Under the pieces are notes generated by a model that saw only the letters and a program-made list of their open reading frames with translations, did not search any database and was not told the DNA's origin. The translations under genes were made by a program, and so were the position numbers. Below, one piece after another: positions 28,112 through 36,182 of a DNA stretch of 64,000 nucleotides. How positions within the stretch are numbered: the stretch's first letter is position 1; every line of letters begins with the position of its first letter. This DNA comes from Metabacillus mangrovi. GTDB taxonomy: Bacteria > Bacillota > Bacilli > Bacillales > Bacillaceae. The stretch spans positions 22,777-86,776 of the forward strand of contig NZ_WMIB01000017.1 of NCBI RefSeq assembly GCF_009711125.1, given 5' to 3'.

Positions 28112-28241
28112 ACGGATATCGACCATTTTTTTGATATATCGACGATTATTTCGTTTTATCGACTAAAATTTGGATATATCGACGATTTTTAAGATATATC
28201 GACCATTATTTAGATATATCGACTTTTCGAGCGTATTCGAC
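28112..28241. repeat. 20-bp phased intergenic array B (GATATATCGAC units)
   Basis: Six units with TCGAC beginning at 28119, 28139, 28159, 28179, 28199 and 28219, exactly 20 bp apart; most read GATATATCGAC followed by a T-rich stretch, and GATATATC is itself an 8-bp palindrome. A final TTCGAC is placed 18 bp after the last regular unit (TCG at 28237). The array lies between the bceB stop and its terminator, so it should be part of the bceB 3' untranslated RNA. Confidence 0.9.
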
Positions 28242-28247
28242 ATTTGC

Positions 28248-28273
28248 AAAAAGCAGCCATAGGCTGCTTTTTT
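28248..28273 (+). terminator. terminator of bceAB
   Basis: 11-bp stem AAAAAGCAGCC / GGCTGCTTTTT with a 3-nt loop and T-run, just after the phased array. Confidence 0.9.
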
Positions 28274-28341
28274 GCAATTTATTTCCCCCTTACAGGATCA
28301 AATTGAGCTATAGTCTAAGAAGAGACTGGAGGTGCAGGAGC

Positions 28342-29247
28342 ATGGAAAAAACAGCTGTCTTACAGCTTCATAAGGTAAGCAAAACCATTCGCCGCCGGAG
28401 GATACTGAATGAGATCAGCCTTACTGTCAGCAGCGGGGAAATTGTCGGCCTGCTCGGTCCGAACGGCTCCGGCAAAACGACGCTGATCCGGTCTGTGCTC
28501 GGGCTTGTTTCCTCCACTGGAGCTATTCAGATTTCGGGGTATTCGATTAGAGACCGGTTTGAGGAAGCCATCAGCCAGGCAGGGGCGATTGTGGAGAATC
28601 CTGAATTCTATCATTATCTGAGCGGGTATCAAAATCTTGTCCATTTTGCCAACATGAGTGATCCGGTTGAAGGTGAACGGATTTCGGAGGTTGTACAGCT
28701 GACCGGCCTTATAGACCGGATTCATGATCCGGTTCGCACGTATTCACTCGGAATGAGGCAGCGTCTCGGGATTGCCCAGGCCATCCTGCACCGTCCGAAG
28801 CTTTTGCTGCTGGATGAGCCGACGAATGGACTTGACCCGGCCGGGATACGTGAGCTCCGCGATTATTTGAAACGGCTGAGGGATGAAGAAAATACGGCTA
28901 TCCTGATTTCAACCCACCTGTTGAAGGAAGTGGAAGATTTGTGCGACCGGGCAGCCATTATCAACAATGGTGAGATCTTATCGGTGCAGGAGGTCCGCGG
29001 AAAAAGGGACAGCCTCCCGATTCCGGTTTTCTTTGAGGTAGACAAGCCGGATGAGGCTGTAAAGCTTTTGGAAGGCACTCAGACAGAGGCAAAACCGGAT
29101 GGGATACAATTGCTGATCCCTCATTCAGAGATTCCGGCTGTTAACCGGAGACTTGCTGAAGCAGGTATCGGAGTGTATGCGATTCAGCCGAAGCCAAAAA
29201 ATCTGGAAGATTCTTTCCTCGAATTAACGAAGGAGCCGAACCGATGA
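28342..29247 (+). CDS. BcrA-type ABC transporter ATPase
   Basis: ABC ATPase of 301 aa. Walker A GPNGSGKTT, signature YSLGMRQRLGIAQA (the variant typical of the DrrA/BcrA group), Walker B LLLLDEPTNGLDPAG, and switch His in ISTHLLKEVEDL, followed by an 80-residue C-terminal extension. ABC exporters of this group often export or resist peptides or lipids; the substrate is not evident. ATG 28342 is chosen for GGAGGTGCAGGAGC upstream. It overlaps the permease gene by 4 bp. Its closeness to the Bce module suggests a joint role in antimicrobial resistance, which is inference. Confidence 0.85.
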   Translation: MEKTAVLQLHKVSKTIRRRRILNEISLTVSSGEIVGLLGPNGSGKTTLIRSVLGLVSSTGAIQISGYSIRDRFEEAISQAGAIVENPEFYHYLSGYQNLVHFANMSDPVEGERISEVVQLTGLIDRIHDPVRTYSLGMRQRLGIAQAILHRPKLLLLDEPTNGLDPAGIRELRDYLKRLRDEENTAILISTHLLKEVEDLCDRAAIINNGEILSVQEVRGKRDSLPIPVFFEVDKPDEAVKLLEGTQTEAKPDGIQLLIPHSEIPAVNRRLAEAGIGVYAIQPKPKNLEDSFLELTKEPNR

Positions 29248-30005
29248 TTCGCTTGCTGAAAAATGAACATATGAAAATACTATTCAAAAAAAGCACGTGG
29301 ACGCTTGCTATCTCCCTAACTGTCATTTGCTTTATCATGGCCATCTTCATGAAAAAAATGCTGAGCAGTGCAGGAGTAGGGGAAAACGTTTATGGCTATC
29401 TTTCTTTTACAACGGGATTCCTCGGTGTCCTCCCCTTTTTTGCAGCCGCCGTATCCGGTGCCATTGTGTCCAGCGAGTTTGAGCGGGGGACGATTAAGTT
29501 CCTGCTCATCCGCAGAGCCAGCCGAAGCAAAATTCTGACTGCCAAATACCTTACGGCGGTCCTCTTCTCGCTGTATTTTCTATTCTTGTATTTTCTTCTG
29601 TCCATGCTCCTCGGGCTTTTATTATTCGGCCCATCAACTGAATCCGGTGATGCGCTTTTTCAGTCCGCATTGCGGAGTTATGCTGACGGACTGGTTGAAT
29701 CGATCATGATTGTGACCTTTGCCTTCATGCTGTCAGCTGTTTTCCGAAGTACCGCTCTCGCTGTCGGACTGACGTTCATTGTTACCCTCGCTGCGAAAAG
29801 CAGCATATCAGTGCTCGCCTATTCCGGTGCGGAGTGGGGAAAATATCTTTTGTTTGCCAACACAAATTTCAGCCAGTACGCAGAAAATGCCCAGCCGGTA
29901 TTTGATGGGATGAGCCCCGGCTTCTCTGCAGCTGTACTGATTTTCCATCTTGCTTCTTTTCTGGTGCTCGCCTGGGGAGTTTTTGTTAAGCGGGATGTTG
30001 CATAA
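29244..30005 (+). CDS. ABC-2 type permease
   Basis: Permease of 253 aa with six predicted spans, partner of the preceding ATPase (4-bp ATGA overlap). A cytoplasmic amphipathic start (MIRLLKNEHMKILFKKSTW) and the SSEFERGTIKFLLIRRASRSKILTAK loop after the second span are typical of ABC-2/BcrB-like permeases. No separate substrate-binding protein is present, so the pair is an exporter by family rule. The plus strand lacks a clear T-run terminator here. Confidence 0.85.
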   Translation: MIRLLKNEHMKILFKKSTWTLAISLTVICFIMAIFMKKMLSSAGVGENVYGYLSFTTGFLGVLPFFAAAVSGAIVSSEFERGTIKFLLIRRASRSKILTAKYLTAVLFSLYFLFLYFLLSMLLGLLLFGPSTESGDALFQSALRSYADGLVESIMIVTFAFMLSAVFRSTALAVGLTFIVTLAAKSSISVLAYSGAEWGKYLLFANTNFSQYAENAQPVFDGMSPGFSAAVLIFHLASFLVLAWGVFVKRDVA

Positions 30006-30029
30006 AAAACCGGGCTACTGAAGCCCGGC
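30004..30029 (-). terminator. terminator of DUF4064 gene
   Basis: Stem CCGGGCT / AGCCCGG, with T6 on the minus strand only; it contains the stop codon of the minus-strand gene. Confidence 0.75.
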
Positions 30030-30449
30030 CTCCTTATGTAAAGATGCGGATGCACGTTTTGATTTAACGAGGATCATGATGCCGGCCGCTATATACAATA
30101 CCCCGCCCACAAAGCCAATCATTGCCGTGAAGATGATTCCCGCAGCGCCAGCCACGATGCTCAATACTGCAGAAGCACCCGGTCTCGATTTTAAAAGCAG
30201 AAGGGAAACAAGGCCAAGGACCGTACAAACGGCTGCAGCTGCTGCTATGAATAAGGCACCTCCGCTCATAAAATCCATCACCTGCTCCTCCGAGAAGCCC
30301 GGAATGTTCTCCTCAAAGGTAAACGATCCGCTCGCTTTAAGCTGCTCCGAATTGGCAAAGATAAAATGAAACAGCAGACTTCCTAAAACCAGTATTCCAA
30401 ACAGGATCATTCCTATTACCGTCATCACTGTCTCCGCTACCCTTTTCAT
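30015..30449 (-). CDS. DUF4064-type membrane protein
   Basis: Membrane protein of 144 aa with four spans: one near the N-terminus (AETVMTVIGMILFGILVLGSL), an external loop with GFSEEQVMDFMSGG, then three spans (residues 60-135). This arrangement fits DUF4064 proteins of Firmicutes, whose function is unknown. ATG 30449 is supported by AGGAGGAA; the frame extends upstream without better context. Convergent with the ABC permease. Confidence 0.7.
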   Translation of the reverse strand: MKRVAETVMTVIGMILFGILVLGSLLFHFIFANSEQLKASGSFTFEENIPGFSEEQVMDFMSGGALFIAAAAAVCTVLGLVSLLLLKSRPGASAVLSIVAGAAGIIFTAMIGFVGGVLYIAAGIMILVKSKRASASLHKEAGLQ

Positions 30450-30516
30450 GCCATTCCTCCTGGTCATAAAGATGATTTCCATCTCTATTTACCCATCTTT
30501 TCCATTTTTAAAAGCA

Positions 30517-31368
30517 TCAGGAAAAAGCTTTTTTCGCTTTCTCCTTGATTTCCTGACCAATTTCAGTAAGAGCGGCCCTTGTTCCATACGTTCCATGGCT
30601 TTTCTGGAGGCTGTCCGTACTGCCGCCAAGACCGAGGAACTGTTCGGAAGGCTTAAAATGCAGACCGAGGACAGGGATGTCCAGCTTTGAATAGAAGCCC
30701 TCCTGCCAGCGGGCACTTGGATAGGAGGATGCTGCCTGCTCCGGCTCAAATTCAATCCCCCAGCCCTGCCCCTGCACCATACTGCAATGCTCCTTCCCAA
30801 GAAAAACAATCAGGCTCGGCTTCAGAAATTCAAGCTTTGCCTGCAAAAACTCTCTCGTAAACGGGGAATTCAGAAGCTGCACCTTTTCTTTCAGACGCCC
30901 CATGTGCGTGCGCGTTGCATATGGAAACAGATCAGAATGGATCACAGGGTGATGATTGGAACTGTAAAAAGAACCGCCAAGCCCGTTCATAAACCCCTCA
31001 AGCTTAGCTCCACCCTGCCTTCCAAACCATGTCTGGTATGCCTTTCCCCCTGTAAAATACGATTCATACGCTTCAATTAATTCTTCAAGCTGCTCTTCTT
31101 CCCGGAACAATTTCCGGATGGGAAACCTTGCTGATTCATCAGAAAGAAGCCGGCCATCCCTCCTCAAAAATTCCTTAGGCGATGGATTTGTGGCAATTGT
31201 CAGCCAGCTCCCCGGCCTTGACTCACCAAGCCAGACAACCGGAAAGGCTCCCTCAATCAGCTGATTTCCCAACGGAGTTTGATTAAGTGTCATCTCATAT
31301 TCTGCTGCCATCCTGACCAGCGCTTTTGCCTGATGCATATGCTGTTTTTCCATATCTGCCTGCCCCAT
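30517..31368 (-). CDS. uracil-DNA-glycosylase-fold-like protein
   Basis: Cytoplasmic protein of about 283 aa that I do not recognise with certainty. It has features spaced like the UDG superfamily: a LTIATNPSPKEF segment near residue 55-67 (motif 1, GxNPG-like), HSDLFPYATRTH near 145, LIVFLGKEH near 185 (strand followed by the central loop) and GLHFKPSEQF near 235 (position of the HPSP-type motif 2). If correct it may bind or process damaged bases, but key residues differ from the canonical families, so catalysis is doubtful. ATG 31368 is used; ATG 31353 is an alternative. It is preceded by the cysteine dioxygenase gene on the same strand. Confidence 0.5.
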   Translation of the reverse strand: MGQADMEKQHMHQAKALVRMAAEYEMTLNQTPLGNQLIEGAFPVVWLGESRPGSWLTIATNPSPKEFLRRDGRLLSDESARFPIRKLFREEEQLEELIEAYESYFTGGKAYQTWFGRQGGAKLEGFMNGLGGSFYSSNHHPVIHSDLFPYATRTHMGRLKEKVQLLNSPFTREFLQAKLEFLKPSLIVFLGKEHCSMVQGQGWGIEFEPEQAASSYPSARWQEGFYSKLDIPVLGLHFKPSEQFLGLGGSTDSLQKSHGTYGTRAALTEIGQEIKEKAKKAFS

Positions 31369-31422
31369 TTTCTTTTTGCTTATCTTATCAGCTGCAGATA
31401 CGGCCTATAAAAGGATAATGCT

Positions 31423-31974
31423 CTACGAGTTCTCTGAATATGCAAGCCGGATTTCCTTCACCCTCTGCCGCTGCTCCTCCGGCCACCACGCCCCGCAGTC
31501 ATCAGATACTACACAGGCCGCACAAGCCTCAAGATCATACACCTTCATCCCGGTAATCGGCGGGGCATACAAATGGAGCGTGACCAGTTCCCCTCCGCCT
31601 TCCGCCTTCATTTTATGAACCCCTTTTCGAGGCGCAAAAAAGAGCCTGCCCTCTTCGTGCAGCTCTTCAAATAGCTCCCGCGGTAAATACCTGTCCCGGG
31701 CCTCAAACACTGTATTTTTTGAAACCCCGCTCAGCACCTGAATCCAGCCATGCGATTCCCCATGATCATGCGGGGCACACTCAAGGGCCGACCAGTTCAT
31801 CACAAGCAGCTCCACCTCATCATTCTGAAACAACAGCTTCCGGTAATAAGGCTTTCCGTCTGATTCATTCAATTCCGGCAACACGTCCTCAAGCTTGCAG
31901 TCAAGCTTCCGCAGAGCCTCTTTAAGATCCGCCTTATCAGGACTTTTTAAAGCATTCAGCACCGCCACGTTCAA
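31423..31974 (-). CDS. cdoA: cysteine dioxygenase, type I
   Basis: Cupin-fold iron enzyme of 183 aa that oxidises L-cysteine to cysteine sulfinate. The metal site is visible: APHDHGESHGWIQVLSG (two His, cupin motif 1) and GVHKM (third His), followed by LHLYAPPITGMKVYD, a segment highly typical of CDOs. Several cysteines (CAACVVSDDCGAWW) form a C-terminal tail not present in all members. The start is TTG, with AGGAGG 8 nt upstream. The enzyme would remove excess cysteine; a link to the YeiH-like transporter in sulfur handling is possible but they are 12 kb apart. Confidence 0.85.
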   Translation of the reverse strand: MNVAVLNALKSPDKADLKEALRKLDCKLEDVLPELNESDGKPYYRKLLFQNDEVELLVMNWSALECAPHDHGESHGWIQVLSGVSKNTVFEARDRYLPRELFEELHEEGRLFFAPRKGVHKMKAEGGGELVTLHLYAPPITGMKVYDLEACAACVVSDDCGAWWPEEQRQRVKEIRLAYSENS

Positions 31975-32059
31975 AGCTATCGCCTCCTATAGGATCCCTC
32001 TTATGAATGTATCTAAGAAGGGCTCATCATATGAGGGAAATTCGAAAGAGAAGGCGGTG

Positions 32060-32091
32060 AAAAAATAAAGCCGGCAGTTCATCTGCCGGCT
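32060..32091 (-). terminator. terminator of the Big2 surface-protein gene
   Basis: 8-bp stem GCCGGCAG / CTGCCGGC with TTTATTTTTT on the minus strand. Confidence 0.85.
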
Positions 32092-32105
32092 GAACGTTAT
32101 ATCTG

Positions 32106-34196
32106 TTATCTTTTGGAAAACACTACTTTGCTCATACCGGCAATATCGATATGATCTCCGGATTTCAGGGTTGTCGTTACACTTGTTACCCCATAATCAC
32201 TTTGTCCATTGGACAGGATTTCATTTACAAGCAATTGATATCCGCGCGTTACTACGAGATTTCCTGAATGAGATGTCGTGGTAATCCGGTATTTCCCGGG
32301 ATCTATGTCTTTTCCGACAGTCCAATGTCCTGCATGAAGCGTATTGGATTTTACATTCTTCACTTGTACGAACTGAACTCTTTCCATTCCTGAGATTTCA
32401 ATGCTGTCCCCTGACTTGATGTCTGTGGTTACTGTAGTTACGGCATACTCATCGTATTCACTGGAAAGGATTTCGTTTACAAACCGGTCTGTTCCCATAC
32501 CGATGACCAGATTTCCGTATCCGGATTGGGCTGTAATTTTATAGCGGCCTGCCGGAATGTCTTTCCCGCCCTTCCAGTTTCCTGAACCAAGGCTTTTTAC
32601 GTAAGGGACAGTTATGGTGGTCACGGCCGTCTTCCGGTTAGAAGTCGAAACTGTTATTTTTGCCGATCCAGCTCCTACAGCTGTTACTTTTCCTTTGCTG
32701 TCCACTTTTGCCACTTTCGTGTTGGAAGAAGACCATTTTACCGATTTGTTGGTCGTGCTCGCGGGACTGACTGAGGCAGAAAGAGTCACATAGCTTCCTT
32801 TGCTGACGGTAGCATATGCTTTATTAATTTTTACTGAGGAAGCAAGTACTGGCGGAGTTACCGTAACCGTTACTTTAACAGTCTTGGCTCCTTTGACGGA
32901 GGCAGTAATGACCGCTGTTCCCTTTGTTTTCCCCGTTACTTTCCCCTTGCTGTCCACCGTTGCAATTTTCGTGTTGGAGGATTTCCAGGAAACCGCCTTA
33001 TCTATACTGTCAGAAGGTGAAACAGCAGCTGTCAGCGTTTCCGTCTTTCCTTGAAAAAGAGACGTTTTAGTCTTGCTCACTTTTACACTTTTTTGAGTAA
33101 CCTTAACGGTTATGGATTTGTACACTTTCGTGTTGGCTTTTGCAGTCGCTGTAATGACAGCTGTTCCATCCTTGACCCCTTTAATGGCACCTTTGGAATC
33201 TACAACAGCCGCTCTCGGATTGGAGCTTTTCCATTGGACGGTCTTATCGCTCGCCTGAATAGGCAGGACAGTGGCAGTTACCTTGTACGTTTGTCCCGGT
33301 GTAATATTCAACGCCCCTTTACTGAGGCTGATGCTTGCAGGCAATGGCTTTGTAACGGTTATCGTAATCGACTTCTTTACAGAAGGATTTGCCTTAGCAG
33401 TTGCAATAATCACCGCCGTTCCCGGTGCGATCGCTGTCACTTTTCCTTTGGAATCTACCGTGGCTGTCTGTTTGCTGCTGCTGCTCCACGTTACACTTTT
33501 ATCAAATGCGTTCACGGGGAGGACAGTCGCTTTAAGGGTATGGGAGTTCCCGGCTGGAATCTGAAGGCTTGTTTTATCAAGTGTAATACTGGATGGAGCC
33601 GGATTTAAAAGTTTGAGATACATGGTATCACTAACAAAAGATACATAGAGATAATCTCCGGTTGTCAGAGTCCTGGTCAAAGCCGGATCTTCAGGTAAGA
33701 GGATAAAACCGTCTTTCTGAGTAAAGGCGGAATCCAATATATAAATTTCCGGTTCTAAACTGCTGTTTCCCTCCGGAAAGTCCAGCGCGTACTTCCCTGC
33801 TGGAATGTCCTTTCCGATTTCATATAACCCGTTAGGAAGGTAATTCAAATCTGCTTTCGCTGTGTGCTCAATATGAACACCGGAAGGTCCCGCATAGGAT
33901 TCTATGATTATTTCATCCCCGGCTTTTAAACTGGCCGTAAACTGATCGACATCTTCGTACTCATCCTCGATCACTTCTTCTACATATATTACATCACCGC
34001 GGGCAAAAGAAATCTCAGCCGTCCCTCCAGGTGCGGTAATCTTGTTCAGTCCAGCTGCAATCTCTTTGCCGACTGTGTAAGTACCTTCCTTGTAAACTTT
34101 CTGTTCTGCCGCTTCAGCCGGCTGATAACCTGAAAACGAAATGAGCAGCAATATGGCCATCATTAGCTTTAGCGCAACCCCATTAAACCTTTTCAT
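32106..34196 (-). CDS. secreted protein with four Big2 domains between paired GKDIPAGKY-type modules
   Basis: Exported protein of 696 aa. Signal peptide (LKLMMAILLLISFSGYQPAEA) then two modules starting YTVGKEIAAGLNKI and YEIGKDIPAGKYAL (about residues 40-205), four bacterial Ig-like Big2 domains (about 205-520, each with TxxLPxxAxDKxVxWxSSxxxxAxVDSKGxVxxxxxGTAVIxAT), and two more modules starting WKGGKDIPAGRYKI and WTVGKDIDPGKYRI (to the end). The flanking modules each read like a small beta domain ending in an SGDxIxIxG strand. No LPxTG anchor, transmembrane tail or S-layer domain is seen, so how it attaches to the cell is open. A role as an adhesive or structural surface protein is inferred from Big2 domains. 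ATG 34196 chosen for GTGCAGGG and signal peptide. Confidence 0.8.
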   Translation of the reverse strand: MKRFNGVALKLMMAILLLISFSGYQPAEAAEQKVYKEGTYTVGKEIAAGLNKITAPGGTAEISFARGDVIYVEEVIEDEYEDVDQFTASLKAGDEIIIESYAGPSGVHIEHTAKADLNYLPNGLYEIGKDIPAGKYALDFPEGNSSLEPEIYILDSAFTQKDGFILLPEDPALTRTLTTGDYLYVSFVSDTMYLKLLNPAPSSITLDKTSLQIPAGNSHTLKATVLPVNAFDKSVTWSSSSKQTATVDSKGKVTAIAPGTAVIIATAKANPSVKKSITITVTKPLPASISLSKGALNITPGQTYKVTATVLPIQASDKTVQWKSSNPRAAVVDSKGAIKGVKDGTAVITATAKANTKVYKSITVKVTQKSVKVSKTKTSLFQGKTETLTAAVSPSDSIDKAVSWKSSNTKIATVDSKGKVTGKTKGTAVITASVKGAKTVKVTVTVTPPVLASSVKINKAYATVSKGSYVTLSASVSPASTTNKSVKWSSSNTKVAKVDSKGKVTAVGAGSAKITVSTSNRKTAVTTITVPYVKSLGSGNWKGGKDIPAGRYKITAQSGYGNLVIGMGTDRFVNEILSSEYDEYAVTTVTTDIKSGDSIEISGMERVQFVQVKNVKSNTLHAGHWTVGKDIDPGKYRITTTSHSGNLVVTRGYQLLVNEILSNGQSDYGVTSVTTTLKSGDHIDIAGMSKVVFSKR

Positions 34197-34313
34197 CCCT
34201 GCACCCTTTTCTTTAATATATTCATTGTCTTTATAAGCCCTAAGAATCATCATACAACCTTTTTATCGGATTATATAGACCTTTTTACACTGTTATTTAG
34301 TATTTTTTCTCAT

Positions 34314-34341
34314 CTAAAAAAATCCCGGGAAGTCCCGGGAT
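34314..34341 (-). terminator. terminator of the glycosylation operon
   Basis: 9-bp stem ATCCCGGGA / TCCCGGGAT with a 2-nt loop and T7 on the minus strand, 43 bp after the membrane glycosyltransferase stop. Confidence 0.85.
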
Positions 34342-34384
34342 TCAACTTGGTCCGCCAGCTGGCAGATGTCTTCCTGTATGATTT

Positions 34385-36181
34385 TTATTGGAGACGTTTA
34401 AAAGTTGCTCCGTCTCTTTTGTATATGCCATCTGCATCCAGGGAAGCCGTAGTGAGGCATGAGCTGTTGTCGTGATCGACAATTACCAGGTAATCTGCTT
34501 TCTTCAACTCGCTGCGGAACTGTTTTTTCTGAACGTCATTGGAGCAGGATTTGATGGTCGCGTGATTTTCCGAAAGCTGCTCGTACGTAGCGAGGAAATG
34601 AAGATAACCTGAATCTTCCTGGCTTTTTGGACTATAGTAAAGAATTCGTGCGTTTTCTTTTTCATCTTCTTCAATTCTTTCAAGCGCAGGTTTTACTTTC
34701 GCGCGAACTGTATCCTGTAACTCGGGCCTGGCAGTCTGGTCATAATTCAGATAAACCGGTGTGAGAAACAGAAGGGCAAAAATGACAGCAGAGACCGTCT
34801 TTACAGCAGGCTGTTTGATCCTGCTCCATTCTAGAAGAAGAGCCCCCATTCCGATCGCACCCGTATAAAGAATAATGGTTACTGTGTACCGTCCAAACCC
34901 AGCGAGGACCACCGCTTCCTTTTCGGGCATCAGGAACAGGTACATCAGATAGAGCGAAGTCATATACAGCAAAAATGCCCCGATTAAAAAAGTAAAAGTG
35001 TATATGAGCATCCTCGGAATACTCCGGCTGTATATGCGAAACAGCATCAAGCCGGCAACACAAGCAGCACTCAGGGCAAGAAAGGTGATAAACCCCGTCG
35101 ATTCCCAGTTAATAAACGTGGTGATCATTTTAAGCAGCAGCGTTTGTATAAACTCACTGCCTTTCTCCGGATCAAAAAGCTTGGAGGGAGTAATCGCAAA
35201 TTTATTCTCCGCATAAGAAGACCGGTAGGCTGTTTCGGTATATTTGCCCCATAGAAGATTGAAAAGAATCGGAACCCCTGCCAAAACAGCAGCGGCGGCG
35301 CCAGGAGCCAGAGTCTTTTTCCATCCTTTCTCTTTCTTCCAAACGGAAGAGAGCATCATGCCCGTTATAAAAAGGACATTGATGACGAGAAAGAGTTTTC
35401 CGCTATCCTTGATCAGAATAAGAAGAACAAGGATCGGCACAGTCGTCCAAATACTTCTTTTCCAATCTGTCCGGTAGTAATAGGCAATGATGACCGGGGT
35501 AAAGGCAATCATTGCAAGCGGGAAGTCTACAAGTAAATTATAGATGCGGTGAAACTCCAAAAAGAACAGCCCAGTTGCGGCAATACACGTCATTATGATA
35601 TAAGAAGGCTTCTTCCATGTTGTAAATGCAAAAAGAGCGGTTAAACCGGATAGAACGAGAAGGCCCTGAGCCATTAATGCATAGCTCTCTCCATATCCGA
35701 CAAATTTAAGCACATAGTAAATAAAAACAGCCGTTCCAGGCGGATAGTTTTGAAAGGTGATGACTGTCGAATCATCCGGCAGTCCATCCATCAAGTACAT
35801 TTCCTTAACGATTAAAGCCCAGTGGCTGAAATTGTCATAGTGAATAAAATAGAGCCCTTGAAGCAGGATCATCAGGATAATCGTTGAAACCGCAAAGAAA
35901 ACAGCACCTGGTGAAAGAAGCTGTTTTTTGTCCAAAGCACATTTTCCTCTGCCTGCAAAAAATAAAAACAGAGCGAGCGCCACAAAGCCCCCTACATATA
36001 AGGCCCAGGCTGCTTCCGGCAAAAAATGAATGGTGCCGGCCCCGAACAATACCACAGTTACAGCGGACAGTAAAAACACCGGTATGAACGCACTATTCAT
36101 TTTTAATACAGTAAATGCAGCAAGCCCCCACCCAGCAAAGGATAGGAACAGGAGGCCGAACTGTAATGCAGTTTCCAACAT
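34385..36181 (-). CDS. polytopic membrane protein, probable GT-C glycosyltransferase
   Basis: Membrane protein of 598 aa with about 12-13 spans and an extracytoplasmic C-terminal domain of about 110 residues (from RPELQDTVRAKVKPALERIEED). An external loop after the third span (HYDNFSHWALIVKEMYLMDG) has the acidic/aromatic character of the first catalytic loop of GT-C enzymes that take sugars from polyprenyl phosphate. It starts 1 bp after the stop of the GT2-GtrA gene. Together they would make, flip and transfer a sugar to an external polymer such as teichoic acid (compare CsbB/YfhO). No family signature is certain, so the enzymatic call is inference. Confidence 0.65.
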   Translation of the reverse strand: MLETALQFGLLFLSFAGWGLAAFTVLKMNSAFIPVFLLSAVTVVLFGAGTIHFLPEAAWALYVGGFVALALFLFFAGRGKCALDKKQLLSPGAVFFAVSTIILMILLQGLYFIHYDNFSHWALIVKEMYLMDGLPDDSTVITFQNYPPGTAVFIYYVLKFVGYGESYALMAQGLLVLSGLTALFAFTTWKKPSYIIMTCIAATGLFFLEFHRIYNLLVDFPLAMIAFTPVIIAYYYRTDWKRSIWTTVPILVLLILIKDSGKLFLVINVLFITGMMLSSVWKKEKGWKKTLAPGAAAAVLAGVPILFNLLWGKYTETAYRSSYAENKFAITPSKLFDPEKGSEFIQTLLLKMITTFINWESTGFITFLALSAACVAGLMLFRIYSRSIPRMLIYTFTFLIGAFLLYMTSLYLMYLFLMPEKEAVVLAGFGRYTVTIILYTGAIGMGALLLEWSRIKQPAVKTVSAVIFALLFLTPVYLNYDQTARPELQDTVRAKVKPALERIEEDEKENARILYYSPKSQEDSGYLHFLATYEQLSENHATIKSCSNDVQKKQFRSELKKADYLVIVDHDNSSCLTTASLDADGIYKRDGATFKRLQ

Positions 36182-36182
36182 A

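Noticed and set aside
28112..28241. CRISPR array
   Set aside because: Units are about 11 bp with 9-bp gaps, far too short for repeats and spacers, the gaps are not unique protospacer-like sequences, and no cas genes are present.
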